From NCBI RefSeq assembly GCF_019297855.1, contig NZ_CP079194.1, forward strand, positions 496,001 through 560,000: DNA of 64,000 nucleotides. Reading direction: 5' to 3'. The notes under the pieces were generated by a model. It did no database searches, was not told where the DNA came from, and saw only the letters and a program-made list of their open reading frames with translations. Numbering within the stretch: the first letter of the stretch is position 1; the number at the start of each line of letters is the position of its first letter. Below are positions 1 through 7,598 of the stretch, one piece after another. A program made the position numbers and the translations under genes. This stretch comes from Gymnodinialimonas ceratoperidinii (lineage in GTDB: Bacteria > Pseudomonadota > Alphaproteobacteria > Rhodobacterales > Rhodobacteraceae).

Positions 1-502
1 CGAGCGGCTGGAGGAGACCGGCAAACTGATCTCGGGCACCGAGCGCCGCTCCATGGTGGCCGAGCGCGATACCTCGGACCGCTATCTCGCGGCCTTCCTC
101 TCGGACCGCGTCGGCGCCGAGTTCCCGGGCCGGATCTCGGGCATCGCCAAGTTCGGCGTCTTCGTGAAGCTGGACGAGACCGGCGCCGACGGCCTCCTGC
201 CGATGCGCTCGCTGGGGCAGGAGTATTTCCACTACGACGCCGAGGCGCAGACCCTGATGGGGTCGGACACCGGCACGATGATCGGGATCGGCGACCGGGT
301 GCTCGTGAAACTGGCCGAGGCCGTTCCGGTCACCGGGGGGCTGATTCTCGAACTGCTGGAGCATGACGGGAAGGCGCCGGCGCCCGGAAAACGCCGCGGA
401 CGCGGAAAACCGCCCACCCGCCGCAAGGCTGGCAGCACCAAGGCCCGAAAGACGAAACTGCGCAAAAAGACAGCACGCACACGCTCCAAGAGCGGTTCGT
501 AA
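1..502 (+). CDS. rnr: Ribonuclease R, C-terminal end (5' truncated by window)
   Basis: This is the last 166 or so residues of a 3'-5' exoribonuclease of the RNase II/RNB superfamily, which degrades structured RNA. The reading frame is already open at base 2. The visible part begins with the end of the RNB catalytic domain (ERRSMVAERDTSDRY is typical of RNase R). An S1 RNA-binding domain follows (GRISGIAKFGVFVKLDETG) and then a lysine/arginine-rich tail with many KT/RK repeats, as in RNase R but not RNase II. The catalytic aspartates lie upstream of the window. The stop codon overlaps a GTTC-N7-GTTC motif listed separately. Family assignment is firm; only the C-terminus can be checked here. 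Confidence 0.93.
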   Translation, partial: ERLEETGKLISGTERRSMVAERDTSDRYLAAFLSDRVGAEFPGRISGIAKFGVFVKLDETGADGLLPMRSLGQEYFHYDAEAQTLMGSDTGTMIGIGDRVLVKLAEAVPVTGGLILELLEHDGKAPAPGKRRGRGKPPTRRKAGSTKARKTKLRKKTARTRSKSGS

Positions 503-509
503 CGGGTTC
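495..509. promoter_or_regulatory. Possible LexA (SOS) box, GTTC-N7-GTTC
   Basis: GTTC at 495-498 and GTTC at 506-509 are separated by exactly seven bases, the direct-repeat spacing of alphaproteobacterial LexA boxes. It overlaps the rnr stop codon and lies about 75 bases before the lytic transglycosylase gene. About one such match is expected by chance in a window of this size (my rough estimate), so this one is much weaker than the copy in front of imuB. Confidence 0.25.
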
Positions 510-580
510 TTAACCCTTCCGGGTCAAAGTGACTGGCGAAACGTCGCCCATCCCCGCAGCCTCGCCGGAGGTGAACCTAT

Positions 581-2335
581 ATGTTTGCCGCGAACTCGCT
601 ATATTGCTGCGCTGACGTGCATTATTCGAGCCCCAAAACCATGTTTGCTCTCAAATTCGCCCCCCTTGTTGCCCTGATGGCCTCGACGCTGCCCGCCGTG
701 GCCGCGCCGCCCATGGCATCGCCGCTGCCCATGCCGCGCCCGGTTCAGGGTGGCGCCACGGCCTTTGAAGTCGCCGCGCCCGCGGGCAGCGCCGCCACCG
801 GCGGCGGCAACGTCTTGATCGAGGTGATCGCGGAGCAGGCGATCGAGCAGGCGGAAACCCCTGCCGAAACCGCATCCGCCGCCCCCGTGCCCGCGCCGCT
901 TGGCCCGGACAACAGCATCCCCGCCCCGCAAGGCATGAGTGTCGAGGTTTTGCCGGAACCCGCAAGCGCGCCCGCCGCGGCGCCCGTTGCCGAAGCAGTA
1001 CCCACCGAAACACCGGGGGAGGCTGTGACGGCCGACACGATCGGCACCCGCTCGCCCGATGGCGAAAGCCTGCTGGCGGTGCTGACCTCGCCCCTGCCAC
1101 GCGCGCGCGGTGAGGTGCCGGCGGAGTTCGTCGCCCGTGCCGCCGTGCTGCGGGCCGAGGCGGAGGCGAGCGCTGCGCAGGAAGCCGCCGCGCGCCCGCT
1201 CGACACCGACGATCCCGCGTTCCGCGCGTGGATCACCGACTTCCGCGACCGCGCCCTCGCAGCAGGCATCAGCCCCGCCACCTTCACCCGCGCCTTTGAC
1301 GGTCTCGACCTGAACGCGCGGGTTCTGGACCGGGACCGCAACCAGGCGGAATTCTCGCGCACCCTTTGGGAATATCTCGATACCGCCGTGTCCTCGACGC
1401 GGATTCGCAACGGGCAGGAGATGCGCTCGGAATGGCGCACGACGCTGGTCCGCATTGAAGAACAGTATCAGGTCGAGGCCGAGGTCGTGCTCGCCGTCTG
1501 GGGGCTCGAAAGCGCCTATGGCGCAGCGCGCGGCAATATCCCGGTGGTGGAGGCGATGGCCTCTCTCGCCTATGACGGCCGCCGGCAGGAGTTCTTCGAG
1601 CAACAACTGATCGCCGCGCTGCAGATCATCGAGGCGGGCGACACCAGCGTCGGCAACATGACCGGCTCCTGGGCCGGTGCCATGGGCCATACGCAGTTCA
1701 TGCCCACCAGCTATCTGGAGTTCGCGCAGGATTTCGACGGCGACGGTCGCCGCAATATCTGGGGCGACACCCCCATCGACGCGCTGGCCTCCACCGCGCA
1801 TTACCTCGCCGAACATGGGTGGGTCTATGGCCAGCCCTGGGGCCTTGAAGTGCGCCTGCCCGATGGGTTCGACTATCGCCTCGCGGGCGAGCAGGAGAAC
1901 ATCGGCGTCGCGTTCTGGAACAACCTCGGTGTGCGGCTCGTCAATGGCGATCCGATTCCCGACCATGGCCGCGCCTCGATCCTGCTGCCCGGTGGCGCGG
2001 AGGGGGTGGCGCTGGTGACCTTCGGCAACTTCCGCGTGATCGAGCGCTATAACCCCGCCGACGCCTATGTCATCGCCATCGGCCACCTGAGCGACCGCAT
2101 CGACGGCGGGCGCGGGTTCGAGGCCGGTTGGCCCCGCGGCGACCGCGCCCTGACCTTCGCCGAGAGGGAGGAGTTGCAGCGCCTCCTGCTCGCGGCGGGT
2201 CACTATAACGAGGAGATTGACGGGATCGTCGGTCCGATCACCATCGCGGCGGTCCGCAGCTATCAGGCCGCTGCGGGCGTGACCCCCGATGGCTATGCCT
2301 CGCCGCGTCTGCTGGAGCGTCTGCGCAGCAGTTGA
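581..2335 (+). CDS. Exported lytic murein transglycosylase (MltB/SLT_2 type)
   Basis: Cleaves the MurNAc-GlcNAc glycosidic bond of peptidoglycan in the periplasm, leaving anhydro-MurNAc ends. The N-terminus has a hydrophobic signal segment (MFALKFAPLVALMASTLPAVA) followed by a long Ala/Pro-rich linker of about 150 residues. The SLT_2 domain starts near FRAWITDFRDRAL and carries the catalytic glutamate in WGLESAYG. A peptidoglycan-binding_1 domain closes the protein (REELQRLLLAAGHYNEEIDG to the end). The ATG at 581 has a good GGAGG Shine-Dalgarno sequence nine bases away. The in-frame ATG at 641 gives a cleaner signal peptide but has no clear ribosome-binding site, so the start remains open. 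A possible SOS box lies upstream at 495-509. Confidence 0.92.
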   Translation: MFAANSLYCCADVHYSSPKTMFALKFAPLVALMASTLPAVAAPPMASPLPMPRPVQGGATAFEVAAPAGSAATGGGNVLIEVIAEQAIEQAETPAETASAAPVPAPLGPDNSIPAPQGMSVEVLPEPASAPAAAPVAEAVPTETPGEAVTADTIGTRSPDGESLLAVLTSPLPRARGEVPAEFVARAAVLRAEAEASAAQEAAARPLDTDDPAFRAWITDFRDRALAAGISPATFTRAFDGLDLNARVLDRDRNQAEFSRTLWEYLDTAVSSTRIRNGQEMRSEWRTTLVRIEEQYQVEAEVVLAVWGLESAYGAARGNIPVVEAMASLAYDGRRQEFFEQQLIAALQIIEAGDTSVGNMTGSWAGAMGHTQFMPTSYLEFAQDFDGDGRRNIWGDTPIDALASTAHYLAEHGWVYGQPWGLEVRLPDGFDYRLAGEQENIGVAFWNNLGVRLVNGDPIPDHGRASILLPGGAEGVALVTFGNFRVIERYNPADAYVIAIGHLSDRIDGGRGFEAGWPRGDRALTFAEREELQRLLLAAGHYNEEIDGIVGPITIAAVRSYQAAAGVTPDGYASPRLLERLRSS

Positions 2336-2409
2336 GCGAAGCGTTGAAATTGTGATCCAACCGCGCCCGCGCCGGACTCGACTCCCGCGCGGGCGCGTTC
2401 TAGTTTGGA

Positions 2410-2424
2410 GAACAAATCAGGAAC
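2410..2424. promoter_or_regulatory. LexA (SOS) box, GAAC-N7-GAAC, in front of imuB
   Basis: GAACAAATCAGGAAC is a perfect alphaproteobacterial SOS box: two GAAC half sites with seven bases between them (reverse complement GTTC-N7-GTTC). It ends 14 bases before the imuB ATG at 2439. ImuB family genes are classic LexA targets, so motif and gene support each other. The promoter itself is not evident. The site would overlap the start of the transcript or the ribosome-binding region, where bound LexA would block transcription. Confidence 0.75.
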
Positions 2425-2438
2425 AAGTGCTGCCGCCC

Positions 2439-4142
2439 ATGTCCACCCCACCCCGCCGCAACGTCGCCAACCAGCGTCGCATCCTCTCCCTGTGGTTCCC
2501 CCGCCTGGGCGTGGAGCGGGTCCTGCGCGGAGAGCCGGCCTTGGCCGAAATTCCCCTCGTCACGGTCAGCGAGACCGGCAATCTCCGGCAGTTGGATTCC
2601 ACCAACCTCCCGGCAGAGGCGCTGGGCCTGTCGCGCGGCCAGGCCCTGAACGAGGCGATGATGCTCTGCCCCGATCTGGTGACGCGGCCTGCGGAGCCGG
2701 GGCGCGAGGCGGCGCTTCTGATGGCGCTCCGGCGCTGGGCCGGGAAGTTCAGCCCCTGGGTCGCGGAAGAAGGGCGCGAAAGCCTGATGGTCGATCTCAC
2801 CGGCTGCGCGCATCTTTTCGGCGGCGAAGAGGCGCTGTTCGCGCAGGTTCACGAGGATTGCGGCGATCTCGGCCTCAGCGTCTGCGCGGGCATCGCCGAT
2901 ACCGCCGGCGCGGCCTGGGCGCTGGCCCGCTACGCCGGGGGGCGGGGGCTCGTCGGCAAGGGCGCGATGCAGACCCGCAACGGCGACGCGATCGATCAGG
3001 AGGCGCGCGCCACGCGGTCGCGCGCGGGCAAGCGCCATTGGGTGAAGGGCGGTCCCGCGCCCGCAACCCATATGGCCGGCGGTGCCGTGCAACGCATCGC
3101 GCCGCCCGGCACCGCGCGGCAGGTTCTGGCGCCGCTGCCGATTGCCGCCCTGCGCGTGGACGAGGCCACGGTCGCCGGTCTTGCCCGCCTCGGCCTGCGC
3201 CAGATCGGCGATGTTCTGGCGCTGCCCCGCGCCAGCCTGTCGCGTCGCTTCGGGCAGGCGCTGATCCTGCGGATGGATCAGGCTCTCGGCATCCAGCCCG
3301 AGCCGATTTCCCCCGCCGGGGCGCCGCTGCACTTTGCTGTCCGGCTCAGCCTGCCGGAACCCATCGGGCTGGATTCCGATATCGTCGCCGGGCTGGACCG
3401 CATCCTGCCGCCGCTCTGCGAAAAGCTCCGCGCCCAGGGCCGGGGCGCGCGGCGGGTGCGGCTGGAGTTGAGCCGGGTGGAGGGCGATACCCAGACGATC
3501 GAGATCGGGCTCGCCCAGCCGGCGGATCAACCCGACAAGCTGAAACCCCTGTTCGAGATGAAGCTGGACGAGGTGGACGCCGGTTTCGGCATCGACCGCC
3601 TGCGCGTCATCGCCCATGTGACCGAGCCGTTGCACGCGACCGAGCACAAAGGCGGATGGGCCGTCGCCCAGGAAAGCGCCGCGCCGCGTACGGACAGTCA
3701 GGACATGGCCGATTTCATCGCCCGTCTCGGCGCGCGGGTGGGGCTGGAGGCGATCCGCCGGGCCCGGCCCGCCGACAGCCACATCCCCGAGAAAACCTCC
3801 GTTCCCATCGCCGCCGCCTGGTCCGAGCCCGAGCCTCCGGGCACCTGGCCGCCCACCATGCGCCCGCGTCCGCTGACCCTGTTTCCGCCCGAACCTGTCA
3901 GCGCCCCCGCCACGCCCGAGGTGCCCTCGGACTTTCGCTGGCGCGGGCGCAGTTTCCGCACCCATGCCGCGCTCGGCCCCGAAAGGCTGGCGCCGGAATG
4001 GTGGCTGGATGACAGGGCATGGCGTACCGGGGTGCGCGACTACTGGCGTGTCACCACCGAAGACGGCGCGCGGCTGTGGCTCTATTATGCCCACGGCGGC
4101 GCGCAATCGGGGGGCTGGTTCGCCCAAGGCGATTTCCTCTGA
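2439..4142 (+). CDS. imuB: ImuB, Y-family polymerase-like mutagenesis protein
   Basis: ImuB is a catalytically inactive Y-family polymerase homologue. In SOS mutagenesis it links ImuA and the beta clamp to the error-prone polymerase DnaE2. The N-terminal half has the Y-family fold (RILSLWFPRLGVERV, then SPWVAEEGRESLMVDLTGCAHLFGG) but lacks the acidic DxD metal site at the start. The C-terminus carries the ImuB signature ending (EWWLDDRAWRTGVRDYW and GGWFAQGDFL). The length of 567 aa is slightly long for the family. A GTG at 2427 is an in-frame alternative start. A perfect LexA box sits directly upstream. Neither imuA nor dnaE2 is adjacent: a transglycosylase gene precedes it and a VOC gene follows. 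Confidence 0.93.
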   Translation: MSTPPRRNVANQRRILSLWFPRLGVERVLRGEPALAEIPLVTVSETGNLRQLDSTNLPAEALGLSRGQALNEAMMLCPDLVTRPAEPGREAALLMALRRWAGKFSPWVAEEGRESLMVDLTGCAHLFGGEEALFAQVHEDCGDLGLSVCAGIADTAGAAWALARYAGGRGLVGKGAMQTRNGDAIDQEARATRSRAGKRHWVKGGPAPATHMAGGAVQRIAPPGTARQVLAPLPIAALRVDEATVAGLARLGLRQIGDVLALPRASLSRRFGQALILRMDQALGIQPEPISPAGAPLHFAVRLSLPEPIGLDSDIVAGLDRILPPLCEKLRAQGRGARRVRLELSRVEGDTQTIEIGLAQPADQPDKLKPLFEMKLDEVDAGFGIDRLRVIAHVTEPLHATEHKGGWAVAQESAAPRTDSQDMADFIARLGARVGLEAIRRARPADSHIPEKTSVPIAAAWSEPEPPGTWPPTMRPRPLTLFPPEPVSAPATPEVPSDFRWRGRSFRTHAALGPERLAPEWWLDDRAWRTGVRDYWRVTTEDGARLWLYYAHGGAQSGGWFAQGDFL

Positions 4143-4216
4143 CCGCAGGCACGGCCCGCGCCGGCTGCCCGAGGCTCTCCATTGCCCCCCGCGCAACGCA
4201 GGCCTAACGTGGCGCC

Positions 4217-4651
4217 ATGACGCCACCTTTCCGCATCCGCGCCCTCGGCGAAATCGCGATCCGCTGCGACGACCTCGCCCGGATGGCGGCTTTCTATGGC
4301 GAGATGTTGGGGTTGCAACGGCTCGAAGGAAACGCGGCACCCGGCATCATCTTCTTCCGCATCGCCGAAGGCTTCGGCGGCCATACGCAGGTTCTGGCGC
4401 TTTTCGACAAGACCATGGGCGCGGGGCCTGACGCCCCACGGCCCACCACGGGGGCCGGATCGGCGCTCCACCACATCGCGCTGACGGTTCCGTTCCACGA
4501 GCAGGAGGCGGTCATGGCGTGGTACGACGAGCACGACCAGCCCTACCGGATCGAGAATTTCGGATGGGTCGGCTGGCGCGGCATTTTCACGACGGACCCC
4601 GAAGGCAACACCGTCGAACTGGTCGCCTACGACGACAGTCTGAAGACCTAG
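4217..4651 (+). CDS. VOC (glyoxalase/bleomycin-resistance) superfamily protein
   Basis: A 144-aa single-copy vicinal oxygen chelate protein. Typical features are the opening beta-alpha-beta unit (IAIRCDDLARMAAFYGEMLG), a central LHHIALTVP strand with a candidate metal-binding histidine, and the closing DPEGNTVELVAYD strand with a candidate metal-binding glutamate. VOC proteins include glyoxalases, dioxygenases and antibiotic-binding proteins, and nothing here fixes the substrate. It follows imuB by 74 bases on the same strand and could be cotranscribed, but it is not a known imuB partner. The gap after it up to 4819 shows no gene. Confidence 0.85.
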   Translation: MTPPFRIRALGEIAIRCDDLARMAAFYGEMLGLQRLEGNAAPGIIFFRIAEGFGGHTQVLALFDKTMGAGPDAPRPTTGAGSALHHIALTVPFHEQEAVMAWYDEHDQPYRIENFGWVGWRGIFTTDPEGNTVELVAYDDSLKT

Positions 4652-4819
4652 CGTCTGCCGGATACGGCGCGGAGGTCAAACGCGCGCCGCGTGCCAGCGT
4701 CAGAAGACCCTATCGCGGACGCGAATACGAAAAAGCCGCGCCTGCAGCGGGCCGTGTAAGGGCTCCGGCAGGCACGGCTAACGTCTTAAAAAGGCGAGCG
4801 TCCCGAGGCTGTCCCTCTC

Positions 4820-5674
4820 TCAGACCGCGGCCTTGCGCATCTCGTCGATGTAGATTTCCCGCAGACGCGCGGTGACCGCGCCCGGCGTGCCTGTGCCCAC
4901 GGCGGTGCCGTCGATCTCGACCACGGGCATGACGAAGGTGGTGGCCGAGGTGACGAAAGCCTCGTCCGCCTGCTTGGCTTCCTCCACCGTGAAGGGGCGT
5001 TCCTCCACCTTCATCTGGGCTTCTTTCGCCATCCGCAGGACGGCCGTGCGGGTGATGCCGCTGAGGATCTCATGGCCCAGGTGCCGGGTGATGATCGTGT
5101 TGCCCTTCACGATATAGGCGTTGTTCGATGTGCCTTCGGTCACCACGCCGTCTTCCACCATCCAGGCGTCATGGGCGCCGGCGACCTTGGCAGCCATCTT
5201 GCCCATCGAGGGGTAGAGCAGCTGCACCGTCTTGATGTCGCGCCGCCCCCAGCGCTGATCCTCGATCGAGATGATCTTCATCCCGGTCTTCGCCATCGGA
5301 TTGTCCGCGAGGCCGCTCTTGGCCTGGGTGAAGAGGACGATCGTGGGCGTGGCGTCCTCGGGGTAGGCGAAGTCCCGGTCGGCCGCGCCGCGGGTGACTT
5401 GCAGGTAGATCAGCCCCTCGGTGATGTCATTGGCGCGGATCAGCTCACGGTGGATCTCGAGAAGCTCTTCCTCGGTCGTGGGGTTGGCCATCTCTAGCTC
5501 ATCCAGCGAGCGTTGCAGGCGCTTGGCGTGGCCGTCGAAATCGATCAGCTTGCCGTCCAGAACGCTGGTGACCTCGTAGACGCCATCGGCAAACAGGAAG
5601 CCCCGGTCGAAGATCGAGACGGTAGCTTCATCTTCCGGCAGGTACTGGCCGTTGACATAGACGGTTCGGGTCAT
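4820..5674 (-). CDS. dat: D-amino-acid aminotransferase (PLP class IV)
   Basis: PLP-dependent class IV transaminase of 284 aa that interconverts D-amino acids and 2-oxo acids, typically D-Ala/2-oxoglutarate with pyruvate/D-Glu. Recognisable elements are YVNGQYLPEDEATVSIFDRG at the N-terminus, FLFADGVYEVT, the PLP-lysine region RDIKTVQLLYPSMGK and the cofactor loop EGTSNNAYIV. Branched-chain and D-amino-acid transaminases share this fold. The D-specific call rests on overall pattern and on the neighbouring D-glutamate genes dgcA/dgcN. The start is the ATG at 5674, with AAGGA at good distance; reading further upstream adds a non-conserved extension. Confidence 0.85.
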   Translation of the reverse strand: MTRTVYVNGQYLPEDEATVSIFDRGFLFADGVYEVTSVLDGKLIDFDGHAKRLQRSLDELEMANPTTEEELLEIHRELIRANDITEGLIYLQVTRGAADRDFAYPEDATPTIVLFTQAKSGLADNPMAKTGMKIISIEDQRWGRRDIKTVQLLYPSMGKMAAKVAGAHDAWMVEDGVVTEGTSNNAYIVKGNTIITRHLGHEILSGITRTAVLRMAKEAQMKVEERPFTVEEAKQADEAFVTSATTFVMPVVEIDGTAVGTGTPGAVTARLREIYIDEMRKAAV

Positions 5675-5705
5675 GGGGGTGGTCCTTTTCTTGGTCAAAT
5701 CACGT

Positions 5706-6503
5706 CTAGAGCCGCGCGAGAATCCATTCAATGGCCCATTCCACGCGGGCAGGGGAATAGGAATGGCCGCCGTCGAACTCGCAGAAGACGAGCGCGTCGC
5801 CGCCCGCGTTTTCGCGCCCCTCGCAGCGCATGTCGTCGCGGGACGGGACGGGCGCGGGGGCGCCGTATCCGCCAGCGGAGCCATAGGTCTCCAACACGCG
5901 GTGGAGGTCACCCTGCCGCGCCCCGCCGATGGCGCGGCCTTCTTGAGGGACGGTGCTGTCGGCGTTCCCGTGAATGTGGACGAGCGTGGCAGGCGGGGTG
6001 GGGCAGGTGGCGGGGCTCGGTGCCCAGAAGGTGCCCGCGTAGGGAACGAAACCCGCGAAGGTCTCGGACATCTCGCAGGCCAGCGTCCAAGTCATCATGC
6101 CGCCGGCGCTGAAGCCGGTGGCGATCAGGCGGCCGCGGTCGAGCGCGATGCGGGTGGCGATATCTTCAATGACCGCCTCGACATAGACCGGCTCGGTGGT
6201 CTCTGACTGGGATGGATTGCGGGGATGATGGGCGAGGTTCCAATCCTCGGCGTCGGCGTTCAGGGCGACGAAGGCCATGCCGAGCCGGTCGGCCATGGCC
6301 CGCAGGCTCTGGTTGCCCATCGCGCCATTGGCCGAGCCGCGGTAGCCATGGGCATGGAAGAAGGCTCCCACGGGGGCATCGGCATCTGTCGGCACGTAGT
6401 AGCGATAGGTCCGGTCTCCGGCGACGGTGCAATCGCTATCCGGTCCGCAGGCCGCGGCTGGCAGGGTCAGGAGGCTGAGGGTGGCGGCGAGGATCAGGCG
6501 CAT
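5706..6503 (-). CDS. Exported PHB depolymerase-like esterase (alpha/beta hydrolase)
   Basis: A 265-aa secreted hydrolase of the polyhydroxybutyrate depolymerase/LpqC-like esterase family. It opens with a signal peptide (MRLILAATLSLLTLPAAA) followed by a cysteine-containing mature start. The catalytic triad can be read as serine in the nucleophile elbow GFSAGGMM, aspartate in HGNADSTVP and histidine in FDGGHSYS near the end. An oxyanion-type HAHGYRGSA stretch lies earlier. Real substrates of such proteins range from short polyesters to feruloyl-type esters, so polymer degradation is not established. It lies on the minus strand between dgcA and dat; a repeat-containing gap of about 150 bases separates it from dgcA. 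Confidence 0.85.
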   Translation of the reverse strand: MRLILAATLSLLTLPAAACGPDSDCTVAGDRTYRYYVPTDADAPVGAFFHAHGYRGSANGAMGNQSLRAMADRLGMAFVALNADAEDWNLAHHPRNPSQSETTEPVYVEAVIEDIATRIALDRGRLIATGFSAGGMMTWTLACEMSETFAGFVPYAGTFWAPSPATCPTPPATLVHIHGNADSTVPQEGRAIGGARQGDLHRVLETYGSAGGYGAPAPVPSRDDMRCEGRENAGGDALVFCEFDGGHSYSPARVEWAIEWILARL

Positions 6504-6600
6504 GGGACGGCTCCGGTTGCTGTGGCTCGCCGCAGACTGGGGCAGGGAGGCCCCCGGCGCACCGCAACTTCGCGTGAGGGCGCGGGGGGCGGGGACGGGA

Positions 6601-6655
6601 GCGAGGGGCCAGCCCCTCGCGCTCCCCGGAGTTGTACGGGCCAAGATGAAGGAGC
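6601..6655. repeat. Interspersed palindromic repeat, copy A
   Basis: A perfect inverted repeat at 6601-6620 (9-base arms GCGAGGGGC/GCCCCTCGC around CA) is followed by the block CCGGAGTTGTA and then CCAAGATGAAGGAGC at 6641-6655. The same three blocks in the same order and spacing occur in inverted orientation at 22695-22744 (copy B). Copy A ends two bases from the dgcA stop codon, between dgcA and the esterase gene. The hairpin could terminate or stabilise the dgcN-dgcA transcript. Confidence 0.75.
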
Positions 6656-6656
6656 G

Positions 6657-7598
6657 TCAGCCCCAGAGCGCGGCATCGGGCGGGTGGACGGTGGAGCCTT
6701 CGAAGCGGAGCGGTGGCGTGCGGTCTTCGGCCAGCAGGAGCGGGCCGTCGAGATCGACGATCTCGGCACCTTGGGCCACCAGCATCGCGGGGGCCATGGC
6801 CAGCGAGCTGCCGACCATGCAGCCGACCATGACGGTATAGCCCTCGGCCCTTGCGGCGTCGCGCAGGGCGAGCGCCTCGGTCAGACCGCCGGTCTTGTCG
6901 AGCTTGATGTTGACCATGTCGTACTTGCCCTTGAGGTCGGGCAGGGAGGCGCGGTCGTGGCAGGATTCGTCGGCGCAGACGGGCAGGGGGCGGGCGATCT
7001 CGGCCAGCATGTCGTCTTCGCCCGCAGGCAGGGGCTGTTCCACCATCTGCACGCCGAGGCGCAGGAGGTGGGGTGCGAGGTCGGCGTAGATATCGGCGGT
7101 CCAGCCCTCGTTGGCGTCAACGATGATCGCGGCGTTTGGGGCGCCGGCGCGGACGGCTTCGAGCCGTGCCATGTCATCGGCGGTGCCGAGCTTGATCTTC
7201 AGAAGCGGGCGGGTGGCGTTCTTCGCCGCCGAGGCGCGCATCTTCTCGGGCGTGTCGAGCGACAGGGTGAAGGCGGAGGTGATGGGGCCGGGGGCGTCCA
7301 GTTCCAGCAATTGCCAGGCACGCAGGCCTTGGGACTTCGCCGCGAGGTCGATCAGCGCGCAGTCGAGCGCGTTGCGCGCCGCACCGGCGGGCAGGGCGGA
7401 GACCTCACCGCCCGAGGCCTCCAGCTGTTCGGTGACGCTGTCGAGGGTCTCACCGTAGCGGGCATAGGGCACGCATTCGCCGCGGCCGGTGTGACCGTCC
7501 CGTTCCACGGTGACGGTCAGCACCTGCGCTTCGCTGCGCGAGCCGCGTGAGATGGTGAAGACCTCGGCAAGGCGGAAGCTGTCTCGGGTGATCTGCAT
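6657..7598 (-). CDS. dgcA: Dipeptide epimerase-like N-acetyl-D-glutamate racemase DgcA
   Basis: Enolase-superfamily enzyme of 313 aa in the L-Ala-D/L-Glu epimerase branch. Partnered with DgcN, this family racemises N-acetyl-D-glutamate to the L form in D-glutamate catabolism. The two catalytic lysines are in LLKIKLG and NIKLDKTGG. Metal ligands are the aspartate of IIVDANEGW, the glutamate of VEQPLPAGE and the ADES region. The start codon shares one base with the dgcN stop (TGATG), so the two are translationally coupled. The DgcA rather than dipeptide-epimerase call rests on this pairing. Copy A of an interspersed repeat sits immediately after the stop. Confidence 0.83.
   Translation of the reverse strand: MQITRDSFRLAEVFTISRGSRSEAQVLTVTVERDGHTGRGECVPYARYGETLDSVTEQLEASGGEVSALPAGAARNALDCALIDLAAKSQGLRAWQLLELDAPGPITSAFTLSLDTPEKMRASAAKNATRPLLKIKLGTADDMARLEAVRAGAPNAAIIVDANEGWTADIYADLAPHLLRLGVQMVEQPLPAGEDDMLAEIARPLPVCADESCHDRASLPDLKGKYDMVNIKLDKTGGLTEALALRDAARAEGYTVMVGCMVGSSLAMAPAMLVAQGAEIVDLDGPLLLAEDRTPPLRFEGSTVHPPDAALWG

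Noticed and set aside
599..2203. 534-codon minus-strand open frame
   Set aside because: Antisense shadow of the lytic transglycosylase gene; composition and lack of any motif argue against coding.
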